The notes under the pieces were generated by a model that was not told the origin of the DNA, made no database searches, and saw only the letters and a list, made by a program, of their open reading frames with translations. Source: JAWXCB01 sp034440455 (GTDB lineage Bacteria > Bacteroidota > Bacteroidia > Chitinophagales > CAIOSU01). Taken from it: a stretch of DNA of 56,813 nucleotides. The stretch lies in NCBI GenBank assembly GCA_034440455.1, contig JAWXCB010000085.1, positions 1 to 56,813 on the forward strand. The letters run 5' to 3'. A program made the position numbers and the translations under genes. Shown one piece after another: positions 15,564 to 23,967 of the stretch (its first letter is position 1; every line of letters starts with the position of its first letter).

Positions 15564-17105
15564 TCACTCCCACTCAATCGTAGCAGGCGGCTTCGAGCTA
15601 ATGTCATACACCACACGGTTAATGCCTTTCACTTTATTGATGATTTCATTCGATGTTTCTGCAAGAAAATTATAGGGCAGTTGCGCCCAGTCAGCCGTCA
15701 TGCCATCAGTGGAAGTAACGGCACGAAGCGCAACTACACGCTCATACGTTCTTTCATCGCCCATCACGCCAACACTATGGATTGGAAGTAAAATCGTGGC
15801 AGCCTGCCAAACGCCATCATACAAATTATGCTTCTTCAGATTACCGATGAAAATTGCATCCGCATCTTGCAAAATCGCAACATCTTTTTCATTCACCGCT
15901 CCAATAATTCTGATTGCCAATCCAGGACCGGGAAATGGATGTCGGTTCAAAATGTTTGAAGGAATGTTTAACGCTTTTCCAACCAATCGCACTTCGTCTT
16001 TAAAAAGAAAACGCAAAGGCTCAATCACTTTCAGGTGGAGTTTTGCAGGCAACCCACCCACGTTGTGATGCGACTTAATCATGGCTGACGGTCCATGCAC
16101 AGAGGTTGATTCAATCACATCAGGATAAATTGTTCCCTGCCCAAGCCATTTGATGCCTTTCAGTTTTTTCGCTTCACGCTGGAACACATCAATGAAAATT
16201 TTGCCGATGATTTTGCGCTTCTTCTCAGGATCAATTTGATTCTTCAAACCCTTCATGAATTCTTTGCTTGCGTCAACACCCTTCACATTAAAGCCCATGC
16301 CTTTGTATGAATGAAGTACACTCTTGAATTCATCTTTGCGCAGCAGTCCATTGTTTACAAAAATGCAAAGCAGTTGTTTCCCAATGGCTTTATGCAAAAG
16401 TTCCGCAGCAACGGTGGAGTCAACCCCACCCGATAAACCAAGCACTACGTTTTCTTTCCCGACTTTTTCGTGGATTTGCTGAATAGATTCTTCAATGAAC
16501 GAAACAGGAGTCCAAGCGCCATGACAGCCGCAAATGTCACGCACAAAATTTTTCAGAATAAATTTTCCTTCAGTGGAATGATATACTTCCGGGTGAAACT
16601 GCAAGCCGACAACCGGATTCTTGAAGCGACCATTTTTATTATGAAAAGCCGCTACTTCAACGCTTTTGGTGCTGGCGAGTAATTCAAAATCAGCGGGCAG
16701 TTTTACAATCGTGTCTGCGTGTGACATCCACACCTGTGTGTTGTCGGAGATGTTGTGCAGTACACTTTCTTTCTTCAAAATCTTGTCAAGATTTGCTCTG
16801 CCGTATTCGCGTTTTTTTGAAGCTTCCACTTTTCCTCCGAATTTTTGCGCAATCAACTGCGCACCATAACACAAGCCCAGCACGGGACGGATTTGTGTGA
16901 GTCGCTCCACATCAATGTCGGGCGATTTCTTGTCGCGCACTGAAAAAGGGCTGCCAGACAGGATAATGCCTTTCACCGTTTCGTCAATCGCAGGAATTTT
17001 ATTGAAGGGAACAATCTCGCTGTACACATTCAACTCACGCACCCTGCGCGCGATGAGTTGCGTGTATTGCGAACCGAAATCAATAATCAGAATTTTCTCA
17101 TCCAT
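15564..17105 (-). CDS. guaA: GMP synthase (glutamine-hydrolysing)
   Basis: GuaA converts XMP to GMP using ATP and glutamine (EC 6.3.5.2), the last step of guanine nucleotide synthesis in the cytosol. The 513-residue protein has a class I glutamine amidotransferase domain with Cys79 (LGLCYGAQ), His171 and Glu173 (LQFHPEVYHS), an ATP-pyrophosphatase domain with the PP-loop GLSGGVDST (223-231), and the C-terminal dimerisation domain ending with the conserved IEWE. I chose ATG 17105 (MDEKILIIDFGSQYTQ); a TTG four codons upstream is unlikely. It follows the PBP1-like lipoprotein gene's strand but has its own promoter box only about 10 bases upstream of the start. Confidence 0.97.
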   Translation of the reverse strand: MDEKILIIDFGSQYTQLIARRVRELNVYSEIVPFNKIPAIDETVKGIILSGSPFSVRDKKSPDIDVERLTQIRPVLGLCYGAQLIAQKFGGKVEASKKREYGRANLDKILKKESVLHNISDNTQVWMSHADTIVKLPADFELLASTKSVEVAAFHNKNGRFKNPVVGLQFHPEVYHSTEGKFILKNFVRDICGCHGAWTPVSFIEESIQQIHEKVGKENVVLGLSGGVDSTVAAELLHKAIGKQLLCIFVNNGLLRKDEFKSVLHSYKGMGFNVKGVDASKEFMKGLKNQIDPEKKRKIIGKIFIDVFQREAKKLKGIKWLGQGTIYPDVIESTSVHGPSAMIKSHHNVGGLPAKLHLKVIEPLRFLFKDEVRLVGKALNIPSNILNRHPFPGPGLAIRIIGAVNEKDVAILQDADAIFIGNLKKHNLYDGVWQAATILLPIHSVGVMGDERTYERVVALRAVTSTDGMTADWAQLPYNFLAETSNEIINKVKGINRVVYDISSKPPATIEWE

Positions 17106-17114
17106 AATGCGGGG

Positions 17115-17122
17115 CAAAAATA
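17115..17122 (-). promoter_or_regulatory. -7 promoter box of guaA, predicting a near-leaderless transcript
   Basis: The minus strand reads TATTTTTG, matching TAnnTTTG, with its G only 10 bases before the guaA ATG. Judged by the SRP RNA promoter in this window, transcription would start about five bases beyond the box, leaving a leader of about five bases with no Shine-Dalgarno site. The -33 region is weak. Confidence 0.5.
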
Positions 17123-17209
17123 GATTGAATTGCGGGGGAATGGAAAAAATAGTTTCTAACGGATGTGGGGTGTTTCTCAGAGCATTCCACGTTTGGGGAA
17201 CCTGAACAG

Positions 17210-18316
17210 CTATTTGAATTCAGTGCAGTTATATTCTATCGCTTCCAAGTTGAAATTGGCGTAAATGAATTCTCCTTCAGGCATATGCCAGATGGCATCA
17301 GCTTCGCTGCACACATTTCTTCCGTTAAAATTCTGATAACTTTTAATTGGAGTTGACCAGGTGTAGCGTTCATACTTTTTTCCATCTGCTGAAAGATAGC
17401 GGTCGTCAGAAATGAAATTGATGAGTGCGCCACGTTCATCAAACAATAATGTTGCAGAGAGGGTGTTTGCACCGTTTGTAAATCGCGCTTTCACCGTAAG
17501 CGAATCTACTGTTTCCCATTGAATGTTCTTGTCAATAAGCGTTGCGGGAGCCATCAGGCACATGTCATTAAATATCGTGACGGTTTCGCTTTGATTCATC
17601 TTTTCGCCTTTTGCGTCAGCCACCTGAAAGAGGTGCGCTAATTTAATTTGCATAGTGGCGTTTCCTTCCGCGAAAAGATGTAACCCGTCAAACGGAATTC
17701 CAAACAATGCTGACTTGATATAGAAAACACGCGCTGGCTCACGAATGAAGTTGTATTGCTTTGAATGAATTGGAATCCATTTCTCCTTCTTGTCTTGCTT
17801 CATTTGCCCGCTGAATACCGATCTTGAATTGTAAACTTTTGGTTTGCCGACAGCATCAGTAAAATATAAGTAGCGCTGCACAGGCAAGGGTAGTTGTGCA
17901 ATGTCGCTTTCAGTCAATATTGAAACTGTTTCATTGTTGTTCAGCCTTTTTATTACTTCCGCTTCATACCTGTTTTTAAAACTTGAGGGCAAACTGCCCA
18001 TGAGTGCAATGATTACCGGGACAAGAATCACCACGTTTGCCAGCGTGCCGAATTTCGCATCCGTCCAGCTTTTGAAAATCAAGATTTGCGACAGCACTAT
18101 TGCCGCAGTTGCAATCAGCCACCAGCCTTCTTTATTCAGCAAGAACAACGCGAGCGAAACGAGAAATAATAAAGTTGCCAATAGCCAAAGTGAACCGATT
18201 GGTTTTGAAATAGGCTGCGTCAGTTGGCTGATTGTTGCATAATTAAAAGCCTTTGCAAAACCCATCAGGTGAATGAGTCCGTGCAGAGCAAGGATGCAGG
18301 CGATAACTATCTTCAT
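17210..18316 (-). CDS. Membrane protein of unknown function (DUF6544/DUF6920-like)
   Basis: The 368-residue protein has about four membrane helices in its first 120 residues (MKIVIACILALHGLIHLMGF, SLWLLATLLFLVSLALFLL, WWLIATAAIVLSQILIF, VVILVPVIIALMGSL) and a beta-rich C-terminal domain of about 240 residues: PLPVQRYLYFTDAVGKP, FSGQMKQDKKEKWIPIHSKQ, KSALFGIPFDGLHLF and LYFTD-type motifs. This layout recalls a DUF family in which a beta-barrel-like domain is fused to membrane helices; I believe DUF6544 or DUF6920 but did not verify it. No enzyme motif is visible. It may be co-transcribed with the next membrane protein upstream (18523-19005), although a MITE-like element lies between them. Confidence 0.7.
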   Translation of the reverse strand: MKIVIACILALHGLIHLMGFAKAFNYATISQLTQPISKPIGSLWLLATLLFLVSLALFLLNKEGWWLIATAAIVLSQILIFKSWTDAKFGTLANVVILVPVIIALMGSLPSSFKNRYEAEVIKRLNNNETVSILTESDIAQLPLPVQRYLYFTDAVGKPKVYNSRSVFSGQMKQDKKEKWIPIHSKQYNFIREPARVFYIKSALFGIPFDGLHLFAEGNATMQIKLAHLFQVADAKGEKMNQSETVTIFNDMCLMAPATLIDKNIQWETVDSLTVKARFTNGANTLSATLLFDERGALINFISDDRYLSADGKKYERYTWSTPIKSYQNFNGRNVCSEADAIWHMPEGEFIYANFNLEAIEYNCTEFK

Positions 18317-18331
18317 GTTACTTATTTATCG

Positions 18332-18525
18332 TGAGTTCGGGATAAGCAAAGTACTAAAACGGTCGCCCTTACAGGGCTTTATATCAAAAAGCAAATTCTT
18401 TCTACCAAACGGTCGCCCCGTTGGGGCTTAACAGCCTCGTAGAGGCGACCTATTGGTAGCAGAAAGAGTATCTGAATTCCAAAAGCTCCGTAGGAGCGAC
18501 CTTTCTGTTTCTTATCCCGAACTCA
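18332..18525. mobile_element. MITE-like element with 15-bp terminal inverted repeats
   Basis: TGAGTTCGGGATAAG at 18332-18346 and its exact complement at 18511-18525 bound a 194-base segment without coding capacity. Inside are three GGTCGC-centred motifs (near 18361, 18411 and 18455-18510), including the hairpin AGCTCCGTAGGAGCGACCT. Non-coding DNA with terminal inverted repeats fits a miniature transposable element, though no target-site duplication or transposase is visible. The right end provides the stop codon (18523-18525) of the neighbouring membrane protein gene. Confidence 0.65.
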
Positions 18526-19005
18526 AGTTATTTCAGAAATTTTTTTCTTCCATAAATAATCGTGAGGCGGTTTTCTGTAAATCAAAAATGCGGCCATGCT
18601 GACGAAGATGCTGAATGGAAACCCGGAGCCTACGCCCAGCGGTGCAATGGCAAGCAGAAACACAATCGCTCCGATGCAGGCAATTTTTACCCACGCATCT
18701 TTCAGCAACATTCCAAGCGCAATCAGGAGTTGCCCGAACGCGATGCAAACTATTATTCCTGTGATATGATAACTGAACCATCCACGAATAATATTTTGAT
18801 AAAGTGGAAGGGACATGTCTGCGTACTCAAGATACTTTTCAGGAGTGTTAAGCGAGGTGGCGCTGTTCGTCCATGCAGCCCAGCCGAACAGCAAAACAAA
18901 AAACAATCGTCCAAGGCGCATTGATTTCCATGTGGCAAGCAGGATGAAAATTGCCGCTACGTTTGAGATAGCGTAAGGAAGTAAATATTCTTTGAGATGC
19001 TCCAC
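18523..19005 (-). CDS. Small polytopic membrane protein, unknown function
   Basis: A 160-residue protein with about four or five hydrophobic helices (AISNVAAIFILLATW, LFFVLLFGWAAW, GIIVCIAFGQLLIALGMLL, IACIGAIVFLLAIAPLGVG, FSIFVSMAAFLIY). I do not recognise a family with confidence; DoxX-like or DUF proteins of similar size are possible. Its TGA stop lies in the terminal inverted repeat of the MITE-like element, so the last residues (KKKISEIT) may have been changed by the insertion. Start ATG 19005 gives MEHLKEYLLPYAISN. Confidence 0.7.
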   Translation of the reverse strand: MEHLKEYLLPYAISNVAAIFILLATWKSMRLGRLFFVLLFGWAAWTNSATSLNTPEKYLEYADMSLPLYQNIIRGWFSYHITGIIVCIAFGQLLIALGMLLKDAWVKIACIGAIVFLLAIAPLGVGSGFPFSIFVSMAAFLIYRKPPHDYLWKKKISEIT

Positions 19006-19076
19006 GTTTTTTTTAAACGAAAGCGAAAGTAGAGTAGGGATGCCTTCGATTATATGACAATAGTCATTTTGAATGG

Positions 19077-22000
19077 CTACTGAGTTCCCGCGCTCCAGCT
19101 ATAATTCACATCACCGATTTTCACTCCGATGAAATTCTGATCGGGTTGATTCGTGGTGAGGTTGTTGTATGTTTTCGTTGTTACAATAGTAAAAGGATTG
19201 GTTGCCATGTTATAGCTGCTCACAAATTCCCACAGCCTGCTGTTGGAAGGAGGAAATTTGGCAACGCTGCTTAATACCACAATTCTCACCAATGGAATAT
19301 CTCCGGTGGTAACGGCACCGTTGCCGGTGGCATCCGCAGCAATGATTTTGTAAGGAGAATCAAGCAAAATACTTCCGAGCACATGCCTTCTTATTAAGGA
19401 TATATCAAGCGATGTGATGCCGTTGTTCGTAATGACATCGTTGTTTTTTAAAGGCGTAACAATGTAGTTGCCGCCCTGCGCAACTGCAAAGCTGTAGAAC
19501 CCGTCACTGCCGGTAATCACTGTATCGCTTGCCGAGCCAGAAAGGATTACAGAAACACCAGTAACAGGCGTGTCAATCGCAGTTTTTATATAACCTGAAA
19601 CCGTAACTCCTCCGCAAATATTGAGGTGTGTGCAAATCCCGTTTGAACAGCCATCTGTTGTGCAGGCATTATTGTCGTTGCAGTTTCTGGGATTAAAAAC
19701 ACAATTACCCGCGACACAAATATCAATTGTGCAGGCATTGTTGTCGGTGCAAACAATCGGTTGATTTGAACACTGTCCGTTTGCATCGCAGTTGTCCGTA
19801 GTGCAAGGGTTGTTGTCATTGCACTTAATGGGGTTTGAACATCCACCAACACATACATCATTGGTGCAAGGGTCGTTGTCAGAGCAGGATAGCTCGACTG
19901 TTGCCGTGTCGCTGCACCCGGAAAAACTTTCTGCAACAATGTGGTATTTACCTAATGAAACATCCGACCAAAGTAGGGATGAGCCGGAACTACTGCTCCA
20001 CGATTGCAATACTTCGCTGTAATCGTTGTTGTAGAGATAAGCCACCCAGTTGTTGCCGCAGGTCAATGCTGAAACATCGGCAGAAATCGAGTTGTTATCA
20101 CAGTCCGCCACAGTTTGCTGCGCATTTTGAATTTGGATGCTGCATGGAGGTCCGTTTGATACAAGTACGTTTTGCTGATTGATGCTGCATGCTTTATTAT
20201 CTGTAATGAAAATCCGGTAATTGCCAGTGGGAAGATTATTCCAAACGATGGAATTTCCCTGTCCGGAAAGCCACGTGCCGATGGTCGCATTTGCAGCATT
20301 AAACAAAGTGGCAAACCACTCATTGTTACACACAACTGCCTGCACTGTTGCGGAAACGCTTCCGTCATTGCAGCCTGCTACCGATGTTGGCGATGAATTT
20401 AAATTGGCAATTTGAATGCTGCATGAAAGAGTTGTGCCGATACTTACTTGCGCTGAGTCTTTGCAATCGCCAAAGTCAGTTGCTACAATTAAATAATTGC
20501 CGACCGGAACATTATTCCACAGAATAGTTGCGCCCTGTGTTGAATTCCAACTCTTTTGAATGGTGTTTCCGTTGTAGAGTAACGCATTCCATTCTCCTAT
20601 GCAATTTGGATGACTTACGGTTGCCGACACAGTGCCATCACTGCATCCCTGCACGGAAATATTTGTGGAGGATACATTACTGACTGCAATCGTGCATTTG
20701 TAAATGCAAGTGCCGTTTTCGCATACGTCATCAGTACAAGCATTTGAGTCGTTGCATTGGGCGCTGCCGATTGCCACTTCAGCAGCGTTGCTTGTGCTGG
20801 AAGAAGCGCAGCCATCTACGATAATTACTTTTCTTCTATACCACGTTGTTACTCCGACTGATGAAGGCAAGTAGTTTTGGCTGTTGCTGTTACCCGCTAC
20901 AGGAGCAAAGCCTGCTGAAGAAGATGTTGTGCTGCTTTCCCATTGATAAGTAAAAATGTTTCCACCTGAAGGCAGCGAGCCGGTGATAGTTACAGGCAGT
21001 TGCCCCGCGCAAATAGTTTGGTCACCGCTGATTGTGTTGTTGCCCACTGCCGGGCTTGTAACAGTGATGGCAAAACTTGCGCAAGTGGTTCCTGCAACAG
21101 GACATGTGCCTACTCTTTTCACAAAGTAAGTAATGTTTGCCGATGGCGTGACAGTGATTGAAGCAGAAGTTCCTGTGATAAGCGTGCCTCCGCAACTACC
21201 CGAATACCAGGCATATTGTGCGCCACTTGCATGAGTGCCGCCAGTTGCGGTAAGTATAGTTTGTGTGCCTCCGCAAAATGAATTTCCTGCGCTGGATGTA
21301 ATTGAAGCGGGCGCGGTGGAGTTGGCGATTACTGTGATAGTGATGGTTTGGCAGGAAGAAGTGCCATTGCAACCTCTTGCGAATACATCAAATCTGTTTG
21401 TTCCTGCCGAACTAAATGAAATCGTTCGCGCGTTTGCAGCGCAATCTCCAATTAACGGATAAGGAGGATTCATTTTGCAGCCAAGATTTATAATAAACGG
21501 AGCCGTCCAATTATAAACGCTGCCGTCTGCAAGCGAGCCATTTACTGTAAGTGTTGAAGTCGTTCCAGCGCATATAGATGTTCCTGCCGATGAAGTAATG
21601 CCCGTAACGGAGTTTGCCGCGCCTGATGCAAAAGAATAAACGGGCATACCCGCAGCAGTGGCAGCGCCAAACGTGTTTTTCGGAACAACCCTCCAATAAT
21701 AAGTAGTGGATGCCGCAAGCGACCCCGGGTTGTAAAAGTTTCCGGATAAATCACTTGCAACTAAAAGCGGAGTGGATGCTGTTCCAAAATAAACATCATA
21801 AGCGGTGGGAACCCCGTCACAAGCAGACCACGATAAAATTGAGTTGCGGCATTGGTTGGTTGCTCCGTTTGCAGGAAAGTTGTAATTAATGCAAGTCGGA
21901 ATTCCGCTTGCAGGCGCTGGCAGCGTGCGCGTGAATGTAATTCTGGAGTTAGCCTGCGGAACAGTTGAAAGAGTGTTGATGGCATTTGTGCTGAAAGTTG

Positions 22001-22706
22001 CGGTATTTGCACTTTGCTGAGCAAGCAACTGAGCAGATGCCGAATTTAATCCGCAGCTATAATTTTTAGAAAGTTCATCCCCACCTGCTGTCATCGTGCC
22101 ATAGATAAATTCAATTTTGCCGGAGGTTTCATACAACTTCACCTGAAAGTTATAATTACCGTAGGCGCAGGGATCACTACAGTTAGAGGAAACATCCTTT
22201 GACATCCCGCGCCATTGCACGGTAAGCACTCTGTCAGGCGCAATACCGGATGTCTGATAATGCATGCTTGAATTCAGGGAATAACCATCTGTCACCAAAT
22301 CATCAAAAAACGGTGCTACAACTGAGATGGAGCCTTTCGCTCCTGCTATTGAAAAATTAGTGTTATCTCCTGAATAGGCATCACCGCTTCCACACGCAAC
22401 AAGATAATCACCCGTTGCATTTGTGGCGATATTGAATGTGATAAATCCATTTGTGGAAACTCTGAATTGCGTTTGCGAACTTCCATCATAATTAAATGCG
22501 AAGCCGATGTTTACTGTTTGGCTTAGGTTGTCATCTGTGCTGCTTCCGTTGCGCCAGAAAGTAACAGCGGTTGCTCCGGAGATGTCGGTATAACATGCGC
22601 AGTTGGGAGCCGTGCGGCTAACGGTGTAATTATCAAGAGCTGCGGATGCAGAGGAAATGCTCAGTAGAAAAAAGATACAAGAGCCATAGAGGTTTTTCAT
22701 CCGCAT
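19077..22706 (-). CDS. Large secreted protein with cysteine (CTxD) repeats and dockerin-like C-terminus
   Basis: The 1209-residue protein has a signal peptide (cleaved near SSASAA), an N-terminal beta domain (VNIGFAFNYDGSSQTQFRVS), a fibronectin-III-like stretch (CDGVPTAYDVYFGTAS), Ig-like segments, and repeats of about 95 residues with SVAGCNDGSVSATVQA and WNNLPTGNYRIF. Around residues 655-675 and 945-1040 are several copies of C-x-D-x-x-x-C-T-x-D-x-C, like slime-mould CTDC repeats. The C-terminal about 165 residues contain a Cna-B/carboxypeptidase-like module and a dockerin-like segment (ISLIRRHVLGS, ADATGNGAVTTGDIPLVRI). No standard T9SS domain ends the protein. ATG 22700 is an alternative start. 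Surface location is likely. Confidence 0.85.
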   Translation of the reverse strand: MRMKNLYGSCIFFLLSISSASAALDNYTVSRTAPNCACYTDISGATAVTFWRNGSSTDDNLSQTVNIGFAFNYDGSSQTQFRVSTNGFITFNIATNATGDYLVACGSGDAYSGDNTNFSIAGAKGSISVVAPFFDDLVTDGYSLNSSMHYQTSGIAPDRVLTVQWRGMSKDVSSNCSDPCAYGNYNFQVKLYETSGKIEFIYGTMTAGGDELSKNYSCGLNSASAQLLAQQSANTATFSTNAINTLSTVPQANSRITFTRTLPAPASGIPTCINYNFPANGATNQCRNSILSWSACDGVPTAYDVYFGTASTPLLVASDLSGNFYNPGSLAASTTYYWRVVPKNTFGAATAAGMPVYSFASGAANSVTGITSSAGTSICAGTTSTLTVNGSLADGSVYNWTAPFIINLGCKMNPPYPLIGDCAANARTISFSSAGTNRFDVFARGCNGTSSCQTITITVIANSTAPASITSSAGNSFCGGTQTILTATGGTHASGAQYAWYSGSCGGTLITGTSASITVTPSANITYFVKRVGTCPVAGTTCASFAITVTSPAVGNNTISGDQTICAGQLPVTITGSLPSGGNIFTYQWESSTTSSSAGFAPVAGNSNSQNYLPSSVGVTTWYRRKVIIVDGCASSSTSNAAEVAIGSAQCNDSNACTDDVCENGTCIYKCTIAVSNVSSTNISVQGCSDGTVSATVSHPNCIGEWNALLYNGNTIQKSWNSTQGATILWNNVPVGNYLIVATDFGDCKDSAQVSIGTTLSCSIQIANLNSSPTSVAGCNDGSVSATVQAVVCNNEWFATLFNAANATIGTWLSGQGNSIVWNNLPTGNYRIFITDNKACSINQQNVLVSNGPPCSIQIQNAQQTVADCDNNSISADVSALTCGNNWVAYLYNNDYSEVLQSWSSSSGSSLLWSDVSLGKYHIVAESFSGCSDTATVELSCSDNDPCTNDVCVGGCSNPIKCNDNNPCTTDNCDANGQCSNQPIVCTDNNACTIDICVAGNCVFNPRNCNDNNACTTDGCSNGICTHLNICGGVTVSGYIKTAIDTPVTGVSVILSGSASDTVITGSDGFYSFAVAQGGNYIVTPLKNNDVITNNGITSLDISLIRRHVLGSILLDSPYKIIAADATGNGAVTTGDIPLVRIVVLSSVAKFPPSNSRLWEFVSSYNMATNPFTIVTTKTYNNLTTNQPDQNFIGVKIGDVNYSWSAGTQ

Positions 22707-22735
22707 GGCTTCTAAGGTAAAGAATACTTTTTGAA

Positions 22736-23881
22736 TTACGGAGTGCCCGGTGTCCAGCTATTGTTCACATCGCCCACTTTCACCCCGATGAAATCTTGGT
22801 TGAGTTGATTCGTAGTGAGGTTATTGTATGTCTTCGTTGTTACAATAGTAAAAGGACTGGTTGCCATATTATAGCTGCTCACAAATTCCCAAAGCCTGCT
22901 GTTTAATGGGGGAAATTTAGCTGTGTTGCTTAACACAACGATTCTAACCGGAGGAATATCTCCTGTGGAAACTGTTCCGGAATTACTTCCATCTGCTGCT
23001 ATGATTTTATAGGGTGAATTAAGTAAGGTGCTGCCCAGCACATGTCTTCTTATCAGGGAAATGTCAACTGTAGTTACACCGATATTGGTTGTCAAGTCAT
23101 TCACTTTTGATGGAGTCACCGTATAGTTGCCGCCTGCATTCACCGTGAATGAATAAAGCCCATCGCTCGCTGTGTTCATGCTTTGCGTTTGCGAGCCGTT
23201 GAGATTCACCGTTACTCCCGGAACGGATTTATTATCTTCCGTTTGTATTTTTCCTGAAATTGTCACGTTGCAAATATTTGTATAAGTGCAGCCGCCAACT
23301 TCGTTGCAGATGTCTTGTGTGCAAGCATCGGTATCAGCACAATTTGGCAGGATGCCCGTAGTGCCACCTGAGCAGATGCCGCAGTTGTCAACAGCCGCTG
23401 TTCCGCCACACACGCCTGCGCAGTCTTTGGGCTGCACAACAAAGATGCCGGCTAATGCGGTATCAATATTGGTTGTAAAACAAAATGGGCATGTACCGGC
23501 AACAACGATAGTTACAGTTGCATTCGTTTGTGTTTGATAGGTTCCGGGTGTTGAAGCAGTTCCACTGATAAGTATGCATCCTCTTGCGCCTCCATTAATC
23601 GTGCAGTTTGCCGGATTGCATTGATAAGATATTCCCGGAGGGAGCCCGTTAATGCTGTTTACCTTTATTTTTTGAATTGGATAAGTAGTGGTTCCACTGG
23701 TAATCGAAACCGGAACGGCAAGCGTCAGCACTTGTGAGAATGCTACATTAACACATGCAGTAGATGCAGTGGATGCGCATATCAGCGATGCAAACGGACA
23801 GTTGGGATCAGCAGAACACTGCGCGGTTGCGTTTATCAGGAAGCCTGCGAGCAACAGGAATAACCAACATATTTTTTTCAA
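22736..23881 (-). CDS. Secreted cysteine-rich protein with the same dockerin-like C-terminus
   Basis: This 381-residue paralogue lies 29 bases upstream of the larger gene on the same strand, so both are probably one transcript. A signal peptide (LLLAGFLINATAQ) is followed by a Cys-containing beta region, a GVCGGTAAVDNCGICSGG repeat, one CTxD-type repeat (CADTDACTQDIC) and a C-terminal part from about residue 205 almost identical to the end of the 1209-residue protein (SLIRRHVLGS, SRLWEFVSSYNMAT, GVKVGDVNNSW). The dockerin-like calcium-binding loops are GSNSGTVSTGDIP and the preceding TNIGVTTVDIS. Like its neighbour it lacks a recognisable T9SS domain. Function unknown. Confidence 0.85.
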   Translation of the reverse strand: MKKICWLFLLLAGFLINATAQCSADPNCPFASLICASTASTACVNVAFSQVLTLAVPVSITSGTTTYPIQKIKVNSINGLPPGISYQCNPANCTINGGARGCILISGTASTPGTYQTQTNATVTIVVAGTCPFCFTTNIDTALAGIFVVQPKDCAGVCGGTAAVDNCGICSGGTTGILPNCADTDACTQDICNEVGGCTYTNICNVTISGKIQTEDNKSVPGVTVNLNGSQTQSMNTASDGLYSFTVNAGGNYTVTPSKVNDLTTNIGVTTVDISLIRRHVLGSTLLNSPYKIIAADGSNSGTVSTGDIPPVRIVVLSNTAKFPPLNSRLWEFVSSYNMATSPFTIVTTKTYNNLTTNQLNQDFIGVKVGDVNNSWTPGTP

Positions 23882-23967
23882 GGAGAAAGGATTGTTGCAC
23901 TAAAATAAGGAAGATGCTTTTCTTTTCAACGAAGAACCCCGAATCTTTTCAGCACCTTGGGAAAATC

